This document shows, one piece after another, positions 9,195 through 16,860 of a stretch of 64,000 bases of DNA. Position numbers and translations under genes: made by a program. The stretch is from SOIA01 sp964348015 (GTDB lineage: Bacteria > Acidobacteriota > Aminicenantia > Aminicenantales > Aminicenantaceae), in the NCBI GenBank assembly GCA_964348015.1, contig CAYGBC010000058.1:32404-96403 (forward strand), given 5' to 3'. The notes beneath the pieces were generated by a model, which was not told the DNA's origin, ran no database searches, and saw only the letters and a list, made by a program, of their open reading frames with translations. Numbering within the stretch: position 1 is the first letter of the stretch; each line of letters begins with the position of its first letter.

Positions 9195-10104
9195 CGATAA
9201 AGATTTTTTAATCGAAGTCAGAGAATTCTTCCGGGATTCAAGAGAGTTTTTGAAGCTGGTGCCGGTTACGGGTAAAGTCGGGTTTTCAAGAAAAACGGCT
9301 CTGTCTTCCTTCAAAATGGACCGATGGCCCGTTAAAATCTGGGGAAAGAAGAACTTCGATGACCTGGGCAATTTGTCCTCTGTGGAGCGGAAGAGATTCC
9401 TGAAGAAGAAATTGGGGGAGGGGACATTCTGCGTGATCCTGTCAGAGGGTCTTCACTTTTTTTCCGGAGTCATCGAGGAGGCACGGAAGAAACGAGTGCC
9501 TCTTTTTGAGACCGAACTCTCGCAGAGGAAATGTCGGGAAGAAGTGAAGAGGTTTGTCAACAGCCTCGATGTGCGGCAGGTCAAAATTTCTGCCGGATTA
9601 CTCCAGATATCCGGTCAAGGAGTCTTGATCACGGGTGACAGCGGGATTGGAAAGAGCGAAAGCGCTTTAGAGTTGATCTCCAGAGGATACCGCTTTATCT
9701 GCGATGATGTTGTTCTGATTCAGAAAAAAGCGAACAATACATTGGTCGGATCGGCCCCTCCACTCTCCAGAAATTTTATGGAAATAAGAGGACTGGGGAT
9801 TATTAATATCAAGGAGATTTTTGGACAGAAGTCTGTGATGAAACAGACCAGGATTGACTTGATCATACGGTTGAAAAAATTACAGAAAAAAAGAAAGGAA
9901 CATGATCGTCTGGGTCTCAAGTTTCCCGAGGATTACAATATTCTGGGAGTCAAGATTCCGATGATCAATATCCCAGTCGCTCCGGGACGCAATATCGCAA
10001 CTTTGATAGAGGTGGCCTGCAAAGTCCATCTTCTCAGGAAAAAGGGTTACCTGGCCTCCCAGGACATAGTGAGAAAGCTTGATCGTGCGCTTTCAATCCA
10101 GTGA
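9187..10104 (+). CDS. hprK: HPr kinase/phosphorylase-like protein
   Basis: Bifunctional enzyme that phosphorylates or dephosphorylates HPr at Ser46. The 305 residues keep the P-loop GDSGIGKSE (150-158), the DDVV pair (about 174-177) and the family signature EIRGLGIINIKEIFG (split around residue 205). The start is GTG at 9187, overlapping ptsN. Oddly, the conserved His just before the P-loop strand (usually in an HGV-L-V-D pattern) appears as Ala in KISAGLLQISG (133-143), which could change catalysis. The partner HPr is encoded 1.5 kb downstream with Ser46 intact. Confidence 0.9.
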   Translation: MSSDKDFLIEVREFFRDSREFLKLVPVTGKVGFSRKTALSSFKMDRWPVKIWGKKNFDDLGNLSSVERKRFLKKKLGEGTFCVILSEGLHFFSGVIEEARKKRVPLFETELSQRKCREEVKRFVNSLDVRQVKISAGLLQISGQGVLITGDSGIGKSESALELISRGYRFICDDVVLIQKKANNTLVGSAPPLSRNFMEIRGLGIINIKEIFGQKSVMKQTRIDLIIRLKKLQKKRKEHDRLGLKFPEDYNILGVKIPMINIPVAPGRNIATLIEVACKVHLLRKKGYLASQDIVRKLDRALSIQ

Positions 10105-10121
10105 ATATGGGAAAAAGCAGG

Positions 10122-10979
10122 ATGAAAAGCGAAAAATTTTTGATTATCACCGGATTATCCGGTTCGGGCAAGACTGTCGTCAGCCGGTTTCTTGAAGATT
10201 TAAGCTATTATTGTATTGACAACCTCCCGGCCAAGCTGATCCCTAATTTTGTCGATCTCTGGAAGAGGAAAGAAGTCGAGATCGAAAAAGTCGCGCTGGT
10301 GATAGATGTCCGGGAAGCCGGATTTGAGACAGAGTTTCTCGAGGTTTTAGAACAGATCAGGAAGAGAGTGACGCCGCGGTTAATTTTTCTCGAAGCCTCC
10401 GACGAGACTCTTCTCAAGAGATTCAGCGAAAGCAGGCGGCCGCATCCTCTGAAAAGCAGAAAAACCATCCTGGAGAGCATTCGGCTGGAGAGAGAGAGGA
10501 TGGCCGAAGTCAAGAGATTAGCGGATGAGGTTTTCGATACGACCGACACCAATATAACCCAACTCAAGGACCTGCTCACCAGGAGATTTTTAAAGAAAAA
10601 GACCGAAAAGATGCAAACCCGGGTTCTCAGTTTTGGTTACAAATACGGCGTTCCTCTGGAATCGGATTTGCTGTTTGATACAAGATTCTTACCCAATCCC
10701 TTTTATACGGATGAGCTCAGGGACAAAACCGGACAAGACAGCGAAGTCAAGAACTATGTCCTGGAAGACAAAGAAACACAAAAATATCTGGGCGAGTTGA
10801 AACACTTCATGGACTTTGTAATTCCGAGATTCGTGAAGGAAGGGAAAAGCCATGTGACAATTTCTATAGGGTGTACAGGGGGAAAACACAGGTCTGTAAT
10901 AATTGCCGATGAGATGAGAACCTATCTCAAGAATAAAGGATTGTCTGTCAGGATTTATCACCGGGACCTGTACAAATAA
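10122..10979 (+). CDS. rapZ: RapZ/YvcJ-family nucleotide-binding protein (RNase adapter)
   Basis: P-loop protein. In enterobacteria RapZ presents small RNAs to RNase E and senses glucosamine-6-phosphate. In Gram-positive bacteria the homologue has an uncertain nucleotide-linked role. About 285 residues contain Walker A GLSGSGKT near the N-terminus, DNLP, and the C-terminal signature SIGCTGGKHRSV. The ATG at 10122 fits the family N-terminus best. In-frame GTG (10101, overlapping the hprK stop) and ATG (10107) are alternatives. The long hairpin element at 10981-11103 follows directly. Confidence 0.9.
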   Translation: MKSEKFLIITGLSGSGKTVVSRFLEDLSYYCIDNLPAKLIPNFVDLWKRKEVEIEKVALVIDVREAGFETEFLEVLEQIRKRVTPRLIFLEASDETLLKRFSESRRPHPLKSRKTILESIRLERERMAEVKRLADEVFDTTDTNITQLKDLLTRRFLKKKTEKMQTRVLSFGYKYGVPLESDLLFDTRFLPNPFYTDELRDKTGQDSEVKNYVLEDKETQKYLGELKHFMDFVIPRFVKEGKSHVTISIGCTGGKHRSVIIADEMRTYLKNKGLSVRIYHRDLYK

Positions 10980-10980
10980 T

Positions 10981-11103
10981 AGGGGGACGTTCCCCAGGGT
11001 ACCACCTTAGCTCATTCTTTCGAGTATTCTGACTGTCTTTTACATAATACTCTATTGAAGATGTGCTGAGAGGGCTAAAGCGGCACCCTGGAGAACGCCC
11101 CCT
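10981..11103. repeat. Long inverted-repeat element (REP/MITE-like, or structured RNA / terminator)
   Basis: Arms at 10981-11003 and 11082-11103 pair over about 20 of 22 positions. Inside lie shorter arms such as GAGTATT/AATACTC around a 17-base loop, giving a rod-like fold of about 120 bases. The plus strand ends in CCCCCTTTTACTTTT, so it could terminate hprK-rapZ transcription. The two arm mismatches are A-C on the plus strand but G-U wobbles on the minus strand. The outer palindrome GGGGGACGTTCCCC resembles REP elements moved by RAYT transposases. No transposase is nearby. Confidence 0.7.
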
Positions 11104-11124
11104 TTTACTTTTGTTGAAAAATAC

Positions 11125-11153
11125 TTAAGATTCAACGCATGAAATGGTAAAAT
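11125..11153 (+). promoter_or_regulatory. Possible promoter of the EIIA-ptsH-ptsI genes
   Basis: TTAAGA (11125-11130), a 17-base spacer and TAAAAT (11148-11153) lie about 70 bases before the EIIA gene and just after the hairpin element. The match to consensus is moderate. Confidence 0.4.
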
Positions 11154-11224
11154 GTCTAAGGCAGTGATTCTGAGACTGAAATCCTGATGTGAATGGCCAT
11201 TGTTTAATCTGAAGGAATGAGACA

Positions 11225-11629
11225 ATGATCGGTGGGCTTATTGTATCGCACGGGAAATTAGCGGAAGAACTTCTGAATGCTCTGACCATAATCATCGGGG
11301 AGGCCGTCAACATAGAAGCCATTTCGATCGGGTGGTATGATGACGTTGAGGAGTCAAAAAAGAGAATCAGCCAGAGCCTGAAAAAGATTGACCAGAAAAA
11401 TGGGGTCGTGATTTTTACGGACATGTTCGGCGGAACAGCTTCCAACCTGAGCTTCTCTTTTTTAAAGGATAACCGAGTGGATATCATCACGGGAGTTAAC
11501 CTCCCGATGCTTATCAAATTCGTATCTCTTCAGAGAAGCAATAATTTGAAGGAAGTGGCCAAGAAGGTTTACGAACAGGGAAGAAAGAATATCCACCTTG
11601 CCAGTGATCTTTTGAAATCCAAGTATTAA
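11225..11629 (+). CDS. Mannose/fructose-type PTS EIIA domain protein
   Basis: Single EIIA-Man fold of 134 residues with the phosphorylatable His9 in VSHGKLA and the FTDMFGGTASN strand-loop (about 61-71) typical of ManX-type EIIA. It stands alone, with no EIIB, EIIC or EIID. Together with HPr and EI directly downstream it probably serves as a regulatory phosphoryl acceptor rather than in sugar uptake. It is 13 bases upstream of ptsH. Confidence 0.9.
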   Translation: MIGGLIVSHGKLAEELLNALTIIIGEAVNIEAISIGWYDDVEESKKRISQSLKKIDQKNGVVIFTDMFGGTASNLSFSFLKDNRVDIITGVNLPMLIKFVSLQRSNNLKEVAKKVYEQGRKNIHLASDLLKSKY

Positions 11630-11642
11630 TACCACCGAATCC

Positions 11643-11912
11643 ATGCTCACAAAAAGAATCACCATAAAGAACAAGTTGGGGATGCATGCGAGAGCGGCCG
11701 TGAAATTTGTCAACACGGCCAACCGGTTCAGTTCAACGGTCAGGATTGTTAAAGATGGGGATGATATAGACGGAAAGAGCATCCTGGGAATCTTGACTTT
11801 GGCCGCTGTTCAGGGAACGGAGATTATCTTGAAGGTATCTGGAAAGGATGAAGACAGGGCGCTCAGTGCCCTTGTCGGGCTTATAAACAATAATTTTTTG
11901 GAAAAAGAGTGA
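11643..11912 (+). CDS. ptsH: Phosphocarrier protein HPr
   Basis: Small phosphocarrier between EI and EIIA proteins. The 89 residues have His15 in GMHARAA, phosphorylated by EI, and Ser46 in GKSILGIL, the site used by HprK. Both sites are intact, so the protein can receive both signals in principle. The gene sits between the EIIA and ptsI genes with short gaps. Confidence 0.95.
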   Translation: MLTKRITIKNKLGMHARAAVKFVNTANRFSSTVRIVKDGDDIDGKSILGILTLAAVQGTEIILKVSGKDEDRALSALVGLINNNFLEKE

Positions 11913-11919
11913 TTCTTCC

Positions 11920-13683
11920 ATGGAATATTTCAGGTTGAGAGGAATCGGCGTTTCCCCTGGAATCGCGATTGGTGAGGTTTCTCTCACGGAGAGGGTTGCT
12001 TTTACCGAGCGGAAAGATCTCATCTCTCCGGATAAAATCGAGCAAGAGCTGGGGAGGCTGGCCAAGGCGGTCAAGAGGACAAAAACTCAGTTGACACGAA
12101 TCAAGGAACAGATCAAGAAGAAAGTGGGAGAAGAACATTCTTTTATCCTAGAAGCGCATCTGCTCATGCTCGAAGATAAATCGATGCGCTCGGGCCTTGA
12201 AAGAATCATCAGAGAAGAGGGTTGCAGGGCAGAATGGGCTCTTTCCCGTATTCACAAGAAATACAAAAATCTTTTTGAATCTATCAGCGATGAGTATTTC
12301 AGACAAAGGCAGTCCGATATCTCTGATGTTTTAACAAAAATTTACAGAAATCTTGAGATTCTGGATAAGAAAAAAAAGGATGATGAAAAGGAAAAGATAT
12401 TGGTGGCTCATGATCTCCTTCCTTCTGAAGCCGCGTTGAAATTGAGCAGGGGGAATGTCTTGGCAGTCGCCATAGATATGGGAGGGCAGACATCTCACAC
12501 TGCCATTCTGGCCCGCTCTTTGAACATCCCTGCCGTGCTGGCCCTCCGCAATATTTCTCAGAGAGTCAGGGATGGAGACTATATCATTGTGGATGGAACA
12601 GACGGAGAAGTCATCGTCAATCCTCCTCTGGCAATCCGGAAGGAGTTTTTCGATAAAAAGGAAAAGTACGACGATTACCGAAAGGAGCTGAAAAAAACAG
12701 CAAAACTGGAAGCCTCGACACTTGATGGATTCCGTTTTTGTCCTTTGGCGAATATCGAGCTTCCTGAAGAGGTGAAGCCCGCACTTTCTCTGGGGGCTGA
12801 GGGGATTGGTCTTTTTCGCTCTGAATTTATCTATCTCCAGAGTACCTCTCTCCCCTCGGAAGAAGACCACTATTCGATTTATTCTCAGATTGCCAAAGAT
12901 GCGGCTCCTTTTCCGGTGTACATAAGGACCATAGACATTGGGGGCGAGAAAAATCTGCCTCAGTTGAAGATAGAGAAAGAGCCAAATCCCGCTTTGGGTT
13001 TGAGAGCGATCAGGTTTTCATTGCGGGATATCGACTTGTTCAAAATCCAGCTCAGAGCGATACTGAGGGCCAGTTCCTTCGGAAACGTCCGGATTCTCAT
13101 CCCGATGGTGACGGAGATCGAGGAAGTCGTGGAAATCAAGATGCTTCTGAGTGAAGTCCAAGAGGAACTCAGACGAAAGCGGCAGAAGTTTGATGAAAAT
13201 GTCCCTTTAGGAGTGATGATCGAAGTCCCTGCCGCTGCGGCTATGACAGACTTATTGGTGAAGGAAGTGGATTATCTCAGTATAGGAACCAATGATTTGA
13301 TCCAGTATTACCTGGCGGTCGACCGCTCGAATGAGTTTGTTTCCTATTTGTACAAACCTCTTCACCCTTCGATCCTGAGGTTGGTCAAGCTCATCATAGA
13401 GACTGCCCAGAGAGGAGGGAAGGAAGTGGCGGTTTGCGGTGAGATGGCGGCTGAGCCCCTGGCCGCACTGGTTTTACTCGGCTTCGGATTAAGGAACTTC
13501 AGCATGAACCCGATTTTTATCCCGAAGATCAAGAAGGCTTTGCGTTCTGTTGAGCTCAAAACCGTGAAGAAGGTCGTCAGGGAGGCGATGAATCTTAAAA
13601 CAGCTCAAGAGATCGAAGAGTTCATCATCGAGAAAATACTGGTTAAACATCCCAACGCTTTCCTGACAGGAAAAGTGATTTGA
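11920..13683 (+). CDS. ptsI: Phosphoenolpyruvate-protein phosphotransferase (enzyme I)
   Basis: First enzyme of the PTS, transferring phosphate from PEP to HPr. The 587 residues are the family's normal length. The swivelling domain has the active His193 in GGQTSHTAILARS. The C-terminal TIM barrel has the PEP-binding arginines and the conserved cysteine in VAVCGEMAAEP (about 507). The gene lies seven bases behind ptsH and ends this operon. No obvious T-run terminator was seen after its TGA. Confidence 0.95.
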   Translation: MEYFRLRGIGVSPGIAIGEVSLTERVAFTERKDLISPDKIEQELGRLAKAVKRTKTQLTRIKEQIKKKVGEEHSFILEAHLLMLEDKSMRSGLERIIREEGCRAEWALSRIHKKYKNLFESISDEYFRQRQSDISDVLTKIYRNLEILDKKKKDDEKEKILVAHDLLPSEAALKLSRGNVLAVAIDMGGQTSHTAILARSLNIPAVLALRNISQRVRDGDYIIVDGTDGEVIVNPPLAIRKEFFDKKEKYDDYRKELKKTAKLEASTLDGFRFCPLANIELPEEVKPALSLGAEGIGLFRSEFIYLQSTSLPSEEDHYSIYSQIAKDAAPFPVYIRTIDIGGEKNLPQLKIEKEPNPALGLRAIRFSLRDIDLFKIQLRAILRASSFGNVRILIPMVTEIEEVVEIKMLLSEVQEELRRKRQKFDENVPLGVMIEVPAAAAMTDLLVKEVDYLSIGTNDLIQYYLAVDRSNEFVSYLYKPLHPSILRLVKLIIETAQRGGKEVAVCGEMAAEPLAALVLLGFGLRNFSMNPIFIPKIKKALRSVELKTVKKVVREAMNLKTAQEIEEFIIEKILVKHPNAFLTGKVI

Positions 13684-13985
13684 CGCTTTCCCTCTCTTTG
13701 CTTTGGCTCATCCTGGGAGCCATGAGCACCCCGGGAATAAAGAAAATTGTCGGATTCTTCTTCCAGACATAGTAATTGAAGCTTACGGAGGCTGGAGTAT
13801 CCGGGGAAGTTGAAACCGTCTCACCACATTGTGGGCGCCATATCAATAGGGAATAGAGACTCGTCATGAGGCCTTCTCTTTATGGGTGGGAACTTCTAAA
13901 TGTGGCAGCTTGAAACATGCACTTTTCTATCGGTGTTTGAGTCTGTGACCGGGCACTGATAAATCTGTGCAGAGAGAGACTGTTA
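13684..13985. other. Intergenic stretch without a supported gene
   Basis: About 300 bases between ptsI and the convergent small gene. It contains a small stem TGGCTC/GAGCCA (about 13703-13722) but no T-run, tRNA or convincing reading frame. Open frames here run into ptsI on the opposite strand. Confidence 0.5.
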
Positions 13986-14219
13986 TTACGAAAACGTGGT
14001 GTCAGGTTCGGTTGTTTTAATTTCGAATTCAGTCAAGCGGTTAATGAGATTTCTGTCCTTAAAATATTTTTTAACTTCAGCGGCTTTTTTCTTCTCGAAC
14101 ACTCCAATTAATCTCTTGTAGCCCGATTCGTCATAAAAGTAAATGACTTTCTTGACTTTTGCTTTTTTTAGTGCTTCGTCGATTTGTCTTTGAAGACTAA
14201 TGTCTTGAACGGATTGCAT
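13986..14219 (-). CDS. Small hypothetical protein, sigma-54-driven (77 aa)
   Basis: Not recognised. The protein begins MQSVQDISLQRQ and is lysine- and glutamate-rich. It has an alternating helix/strand pattern (EALKKAKVKKVIYFYDESG, then a helix around EKKKAAEVKKYF) that looks like a small alpha/beta domain. The ATG at 14219 is chosen over one at 14240 because GGGAG lies eight bases upstream and the sigma-54 promoter at 14242-14259 would start transcription near 14232, downstream of the first ATG. No signal peptide or membrane segment is seen. It converges on ptsI. Confidence 0.7.
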   Translation of the reverse strand: MQSVQDISLQRQIDEALKKAKVKKVIYFYDESGYKRLIGVFEKKKAAEVKKYFKDRNLINRLTEFEIKTTEPDTTFS

Positions 14220-14241
14220 TGTCTTTCTCCCGCCTCTCATT

Positions 14242-14259
14242 ATGCAAAAATCGTGCCAA
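14242..14259 (-). promoter_or_regulatory. Sigma-54 (-24/-12) promoter
   Basis: The minus strand reads TTGGCACGATTTTTGCAT, a full match to the TTGGCAC-N5-TTGC consensus with correct GG-to-GC spacing. Predicted initiation near 14232 gives a leader of about 13 bases to the ATG at 14219, with a Shine-Dalgarno GGGAG inside it. Confidence 0.88.
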
Positions 14260-14312
14260 TATGATTCTCAAAAGCCGAGTTTCCCTATCAGGACTCTGAC
14301 TTGAATTTCCGG

Positions 14313-14373
14313 TTGCAGTGTAAATATTTTTTGCAGCTGTAAATATTTTTTTCATAAACAATCCTGATTGTTT
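14313..14373. promoter_or_regulatory. Candidate activator sites upstream of the sigma-54 promoter
   Basis: Two tandem copies of TTGCAG(C)TGTAAATATTTTT (14313-14332 and 14331-14352) and a perfect inverted repeat AAACAATC-CT-GATTGTTT (14356-14373) lie 55 to 115 bases upstream of the -24 box. That is the usual place for enhancer-binding-protein sites. The assignment is positional only. Confidence 0.4.
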
Positions 14374-14410
14374 TGGAAAAGAGCCCGATTTCCTTGAATC
14401 CTCCTTCTGT

Positions 14411-14509
14411 GGGAAACCGGGTTTCCCTCGTCTGCGTTCCCGGAAAACACACAAGCTCGGACTGCCTGTGAAGAGGCGTATCCTTTATTCTTTGCATCCT
14501 TCAGGCAGT
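14411..14509. repeat. Cluster of palindromes
   Basis: A perfect 7-base palindrome GGGAAAC-CGG-GTTTCCC (14411-14427) is followed by an imperfect hairpin ACTGCCTG-TG-AAG (14461-14473) / CTTCAGGCAGT (14499-14509). Neither is followed by a T-run. Purpose unclear; they sit in the non-coding stretch between the small gene and the dispersed repeat. Confidence 0.45.
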
Positions 14510-14560
14510 GTTGCTATCATAAATGCGTAAGCATCTTTATTTCCGTGATAATGAAAAAGT

Positions 14561-14847
14561 CAGGCGAACTCATTCGTCAGCCCGTGTATTTTCCCCATCG
14601 GCACCTTGGAGGGGGAACAGCTCCGCTTTCTCCCTTCCAACGGTCGTTCAACCTTCGGTTTAACTCCCTGCCTCCCCTTCTCGGGCTTCGCCCTGCGACC
14701 AAAGGGGCATACTCCCTTGGAACCCCCCGACCGATTTGCTGCACAAATCAGTCCAAATCCGCATATTCCTCGGCTCGCTCTCCTCTGCGAGGAACCATGC
14801 CCGCTCGCCTCCGGATGGCTTCCTCACCAGATCGCCTGACTTCCAAA
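14561..14847 (+). repeat. Dispersed repeat, long copy
   Basis: About 287 bases whose two ends match the minus strand of 2121-2246. Shared blocks include ATTTTCCCCATCG, TTGGAGGGGGAACAG, CTCGCCTCCGGATGGCT and GCCTGACTTCCAAA. The central 160 bases are absent from the short copy. Long open frames inside (for example a 77-codon frame at 14606-14839) are proline-rich and repeat-derived, not genes. The copy ends 82 bases before the sirtuin ATG and has the same orientation relative to the next gene as the copy before ftsY. Confidence 0.8.
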
Positions 14848-14928
14848 AAAATTATCACAGAAATAATGACGATTCCTATAAATAAAGGCTTAGGAAATTG
14901 AGGAAGCCTTCTGTATTGAGACCTGGCG

Positions 14929-15681
14929 ATGAATGATACTCTCAAAAAGGTCGCTTCCAGGATAGAGGATTCCCGGTATGTGGTGGCGTTTACAGGCGCA
15001 GGCATTTCTGCAGAATGCGGTATTCCCACATACAGAGGAACGGACGGACTCTGGAATAAATATGACCCGAATCGATACGCGAACATCGGCTATTTCCTGA
15101 GAGATCCGTCCTATTACTGGAATTTTTTCCGGGAAGTGCGGTATCCGTTGCTCAAGAAATCAAAACCAGGCCAAGGACATCTGGCCCTGGCTGAGATGGA
15201 AGCTTTGGGGCATTTGGAAACAGTCATTACACAGAACATAGACGGGCTTCATCAAGAGGCGGGTTCTTCATCGGTCGTTGAATTGCATGGGACCACACGG
15301 AATATGTCCTGCATGGGCTGTTCGAGGAAATACACTATGGAAGAAGCCTTTGACAGGCTGAAGGACACAAGCCCCCCACTCTGTGAAGACTGCCAAGGCA
15401 AGCTCAGGCCAGATGTGGTCTTTTTTGGCGAAGCCCTGAATCCTCAAACTCTCGCTTCAGCCTTCAAAGAGGCGGGAGAATGCGATTTTCTTCTTGCTGT
15501 GGGAAGTTCTTTAGTCGTTTATCCGGCTGCCGCGATTCCGCAGAAAGCGAGGCAGAACGGCGCCTATCTGGCAATCATCAATAAGGAAGAAACAGCCCTG
15601 GACCATGAAGCGGATGCTGTGCTGCATGGAGAAGCGGGCAGGGTGCTTCCTCAGATAGTCCGCAGCTTGAAGAAGAAATGA
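14929..15681 (+). CDS. Sir2-family NAD-dependent protein deacylase
   Basis: Removes acyl groups from lysines using NAD. The 250 residues contain GAGISAECGIP (23-33), TQNIDGLH (101-108), the catalytic His120 in VELHG, and a zinc ribbon with Cys128, Cys131, Cys152 and Cys155. FGE and GSS motifs follow in the Rossmann half. Length fits bacterial CobB-type sirtuins. A possible promoter, ATCACA-17-TATAAA (14854-14882), lies just after the dispersed repeat. It is a single gene, with the next genes on the opposite strand. Confidence 0.93.
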   Translation: MNDTLKKVASRIEDSRYVVAFTGAGISAECGIPTYRGTDGLWNKYDPNRYANIGYFLRDPSYYWNFFREVRYPLLKKSKPGQGHLALAEMEALGHLETVITQNIDGLHQEAGSSSVVELHGTTRNMSCMGCSRKYTMEEAFDRLKDTSPPLCEDCQGKLRPDVVFFGEALNPQTLASAFKEAGECDFLLAVGSSLVVYPAAAIPQKARQNGAYLAIINKEETALDHEADAVLHGEAGRVLPQIVRSLKKK

Positions 15682-15785
15682 AATAGAGGGATCATTTCAG
15701 GGAATACGGCACCTTGTTGATTTAAAAGAGACCGTCATGCACGATTAATCCAGGAGGATGTCTTCCTTTTTTACGACTATTTGAA

Positions 15786-16169
15786 TTAGGATCTTCCGTA
15801 GTCATCCTGCAGGCGGACTATATCCGATTCATCTGAATGGCCGAGCCAAATCTCCATAATCCTGGCGTTTTCTCGGCCGATACAGCGGAGACGATGCGGA
15901 GTTTTGCGAGGAACAAAGATTTCTTCGTTCTTTTCGGGTTGCCAGACTTTATCCCCGACAGTCACTTCTAATCCCTCGTCCAGAATAACCCAAAATTCAC
16001 TGCGGCGGTGATGGTACTGGAGAGAGAGAATCCCTCTCGGCTCGACAGTTATGATCTTGATGCTTCCAGCCTGTTTATGGGGAAAGGAACGAAATTTTCC
16101 CCAGGGCCGGATGTCTTCCTGAATTTCTTTTCGAAAATTTTCCAAATCGTTATTCTTATCTGAGGCCAT
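15786..16169 (-). CDS. Cupin protein, mannose-6-phosphate isomerase type II C-terminal-like
   Basis: Single-cupin protein of 127 residues resembling the isomerase domain of bifunctional GDP-mannose pyrophosphorylases: RPWGKFRSF near residue 22, then LQYHHRRSEFWVIL (metal-binding His pair), VPRKTPHRL and the IEIW-like strand MEIWLG. It probably isomerises or binds a sugar phosphate. No pyrophosphorylase domain is attached. The ATG at 16169 is preferred over a GTG two codons upstream because a G-rich Shine-Dalgarno lies eight bases before it. Confidence 0.8.
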   Translation of the reverse strand: MASDKNNDLENFRKEIQEDIRPWGKFRSFPHKQAGSIKIITVEPRGILSLQYHHRRSEFWVILDEGLEVTVGDKVWQPEKNEEIFVPRKTPHRLRCIGRENARIMEIWLGHSDESDIVRLQDDYGRS

Positions 16170-16395
16170 GGACACTCCCCCTCTCGATTGCGTTTGTGAT
16201 CACCATCGCTTTTTTTGGAAGTTTATTCTGGGATTGTCCGCATCCTGGACTACCTGTGGAGACCCTCCTCTCCTGAAGCCTCTTTTTTTTGAATGCTCGA
16301 TTCGGTACAAGAAAGAAAGGGAACCCACTGGGGGGATGCCGCGCTTCTGGACAATCCTTCAAGAAAAGTATGCGATCGAATTCGAATAACTCAAA

Positions 16396-16860
16396 TTAAA
16401 ACGGAACCTCATCTTCGTCATCCCATTCTTTTTCTGTTGATGAAGACTTCTCCTCAGGGAATTCAGGGGACGCAGACTCTGGTTCTTGAGTCTGCGGCTT
16501 TTCTGCGAAGTCATCTTTTTTGCCGAGAAGGACGATATTTTGGGCCTCGATCTCAGTCGTCGACCTTTTGTTCCCGTCTCTGTCCTGCCAGGTTCGGGTT
16601 CTCAATTTTCCCTCCAGGTATATTTGTTTCCCCTGATTGAGATATTTCTCGCAGAATTCGGCCAGTTTGCCCCATGTCACGATGCGGTGCCATTCGACAC
16701 GAATGTCAGATTCGGTGGTGTTCGGGTTGTAGTAGCGCTCGTTCGTCGCAAGAGAGAACTTGGCCACAGCCCTTTCTGTTTGAGGGAGGTACCTCAGCTC
16801 AGGATTTTGACCCAGACGGCCGATAAGGATGACTTTATTGAGGCTGTTAATGTCTCTCAT
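16396..16860 (-). CDS. ssb: Single-stranded DNA-binding protein
   Basis: Coats single-stranded DNA in replication and repair. The 154 residues have the OB fold (1-110; NKVILIGRLGQNPELRY, then WHRIVTWGKLAEFCEKYL), a Glu/Pro/Ser-rich linker and an acidic tip ending DEDEVPF, which recruits partner proteins. It overlaps the end of cpoB by 14 bases, so it is probably co-transcribed with the tol-pal genes. Confidence 0.95.
   Translation of the reverse strand: MRDINSLNKVILIGRLGQNPELRYLPQTERAVAKFSLATNERYYNPNTTESDIRVEWHRIVTWGKLAEFCEKYLNQGKQIYLEGKLRTRTWQDRDGNKRSTTEIEAQNIVLLGKKDDFAEKPQTQEPESASPEFPEEKSSSTEKEWDDEDEVPF

Noticed and set aside
10981..11103. T-box riboswitch on the minus strand (GGTGGTACC followed by CGTCCC)
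   Set aside because: No stem I or specifier loop, and the only downstream gene in that direction is antisense to rapZ. The match is a by-product of the inverted repeat.
10981..11103. 6S RNA
   Set aside because: The rod-like shape is suggestive, but the length is short and there is no clear central bubble. Not enough to call.
14606..14839. 77-codon open frame on the plus strand
   Set aside because: Entirely within the dispersed repeat, no Shine-Dalgarno, proline-rich, and its counterpart at 2121-2246 is internally deleted.
16176..16395. Small overlapping frames between the cupin gene and ssb
   Set aside because: Frames on both strands lack Shine-Dalgarno sites and domain-like composition.
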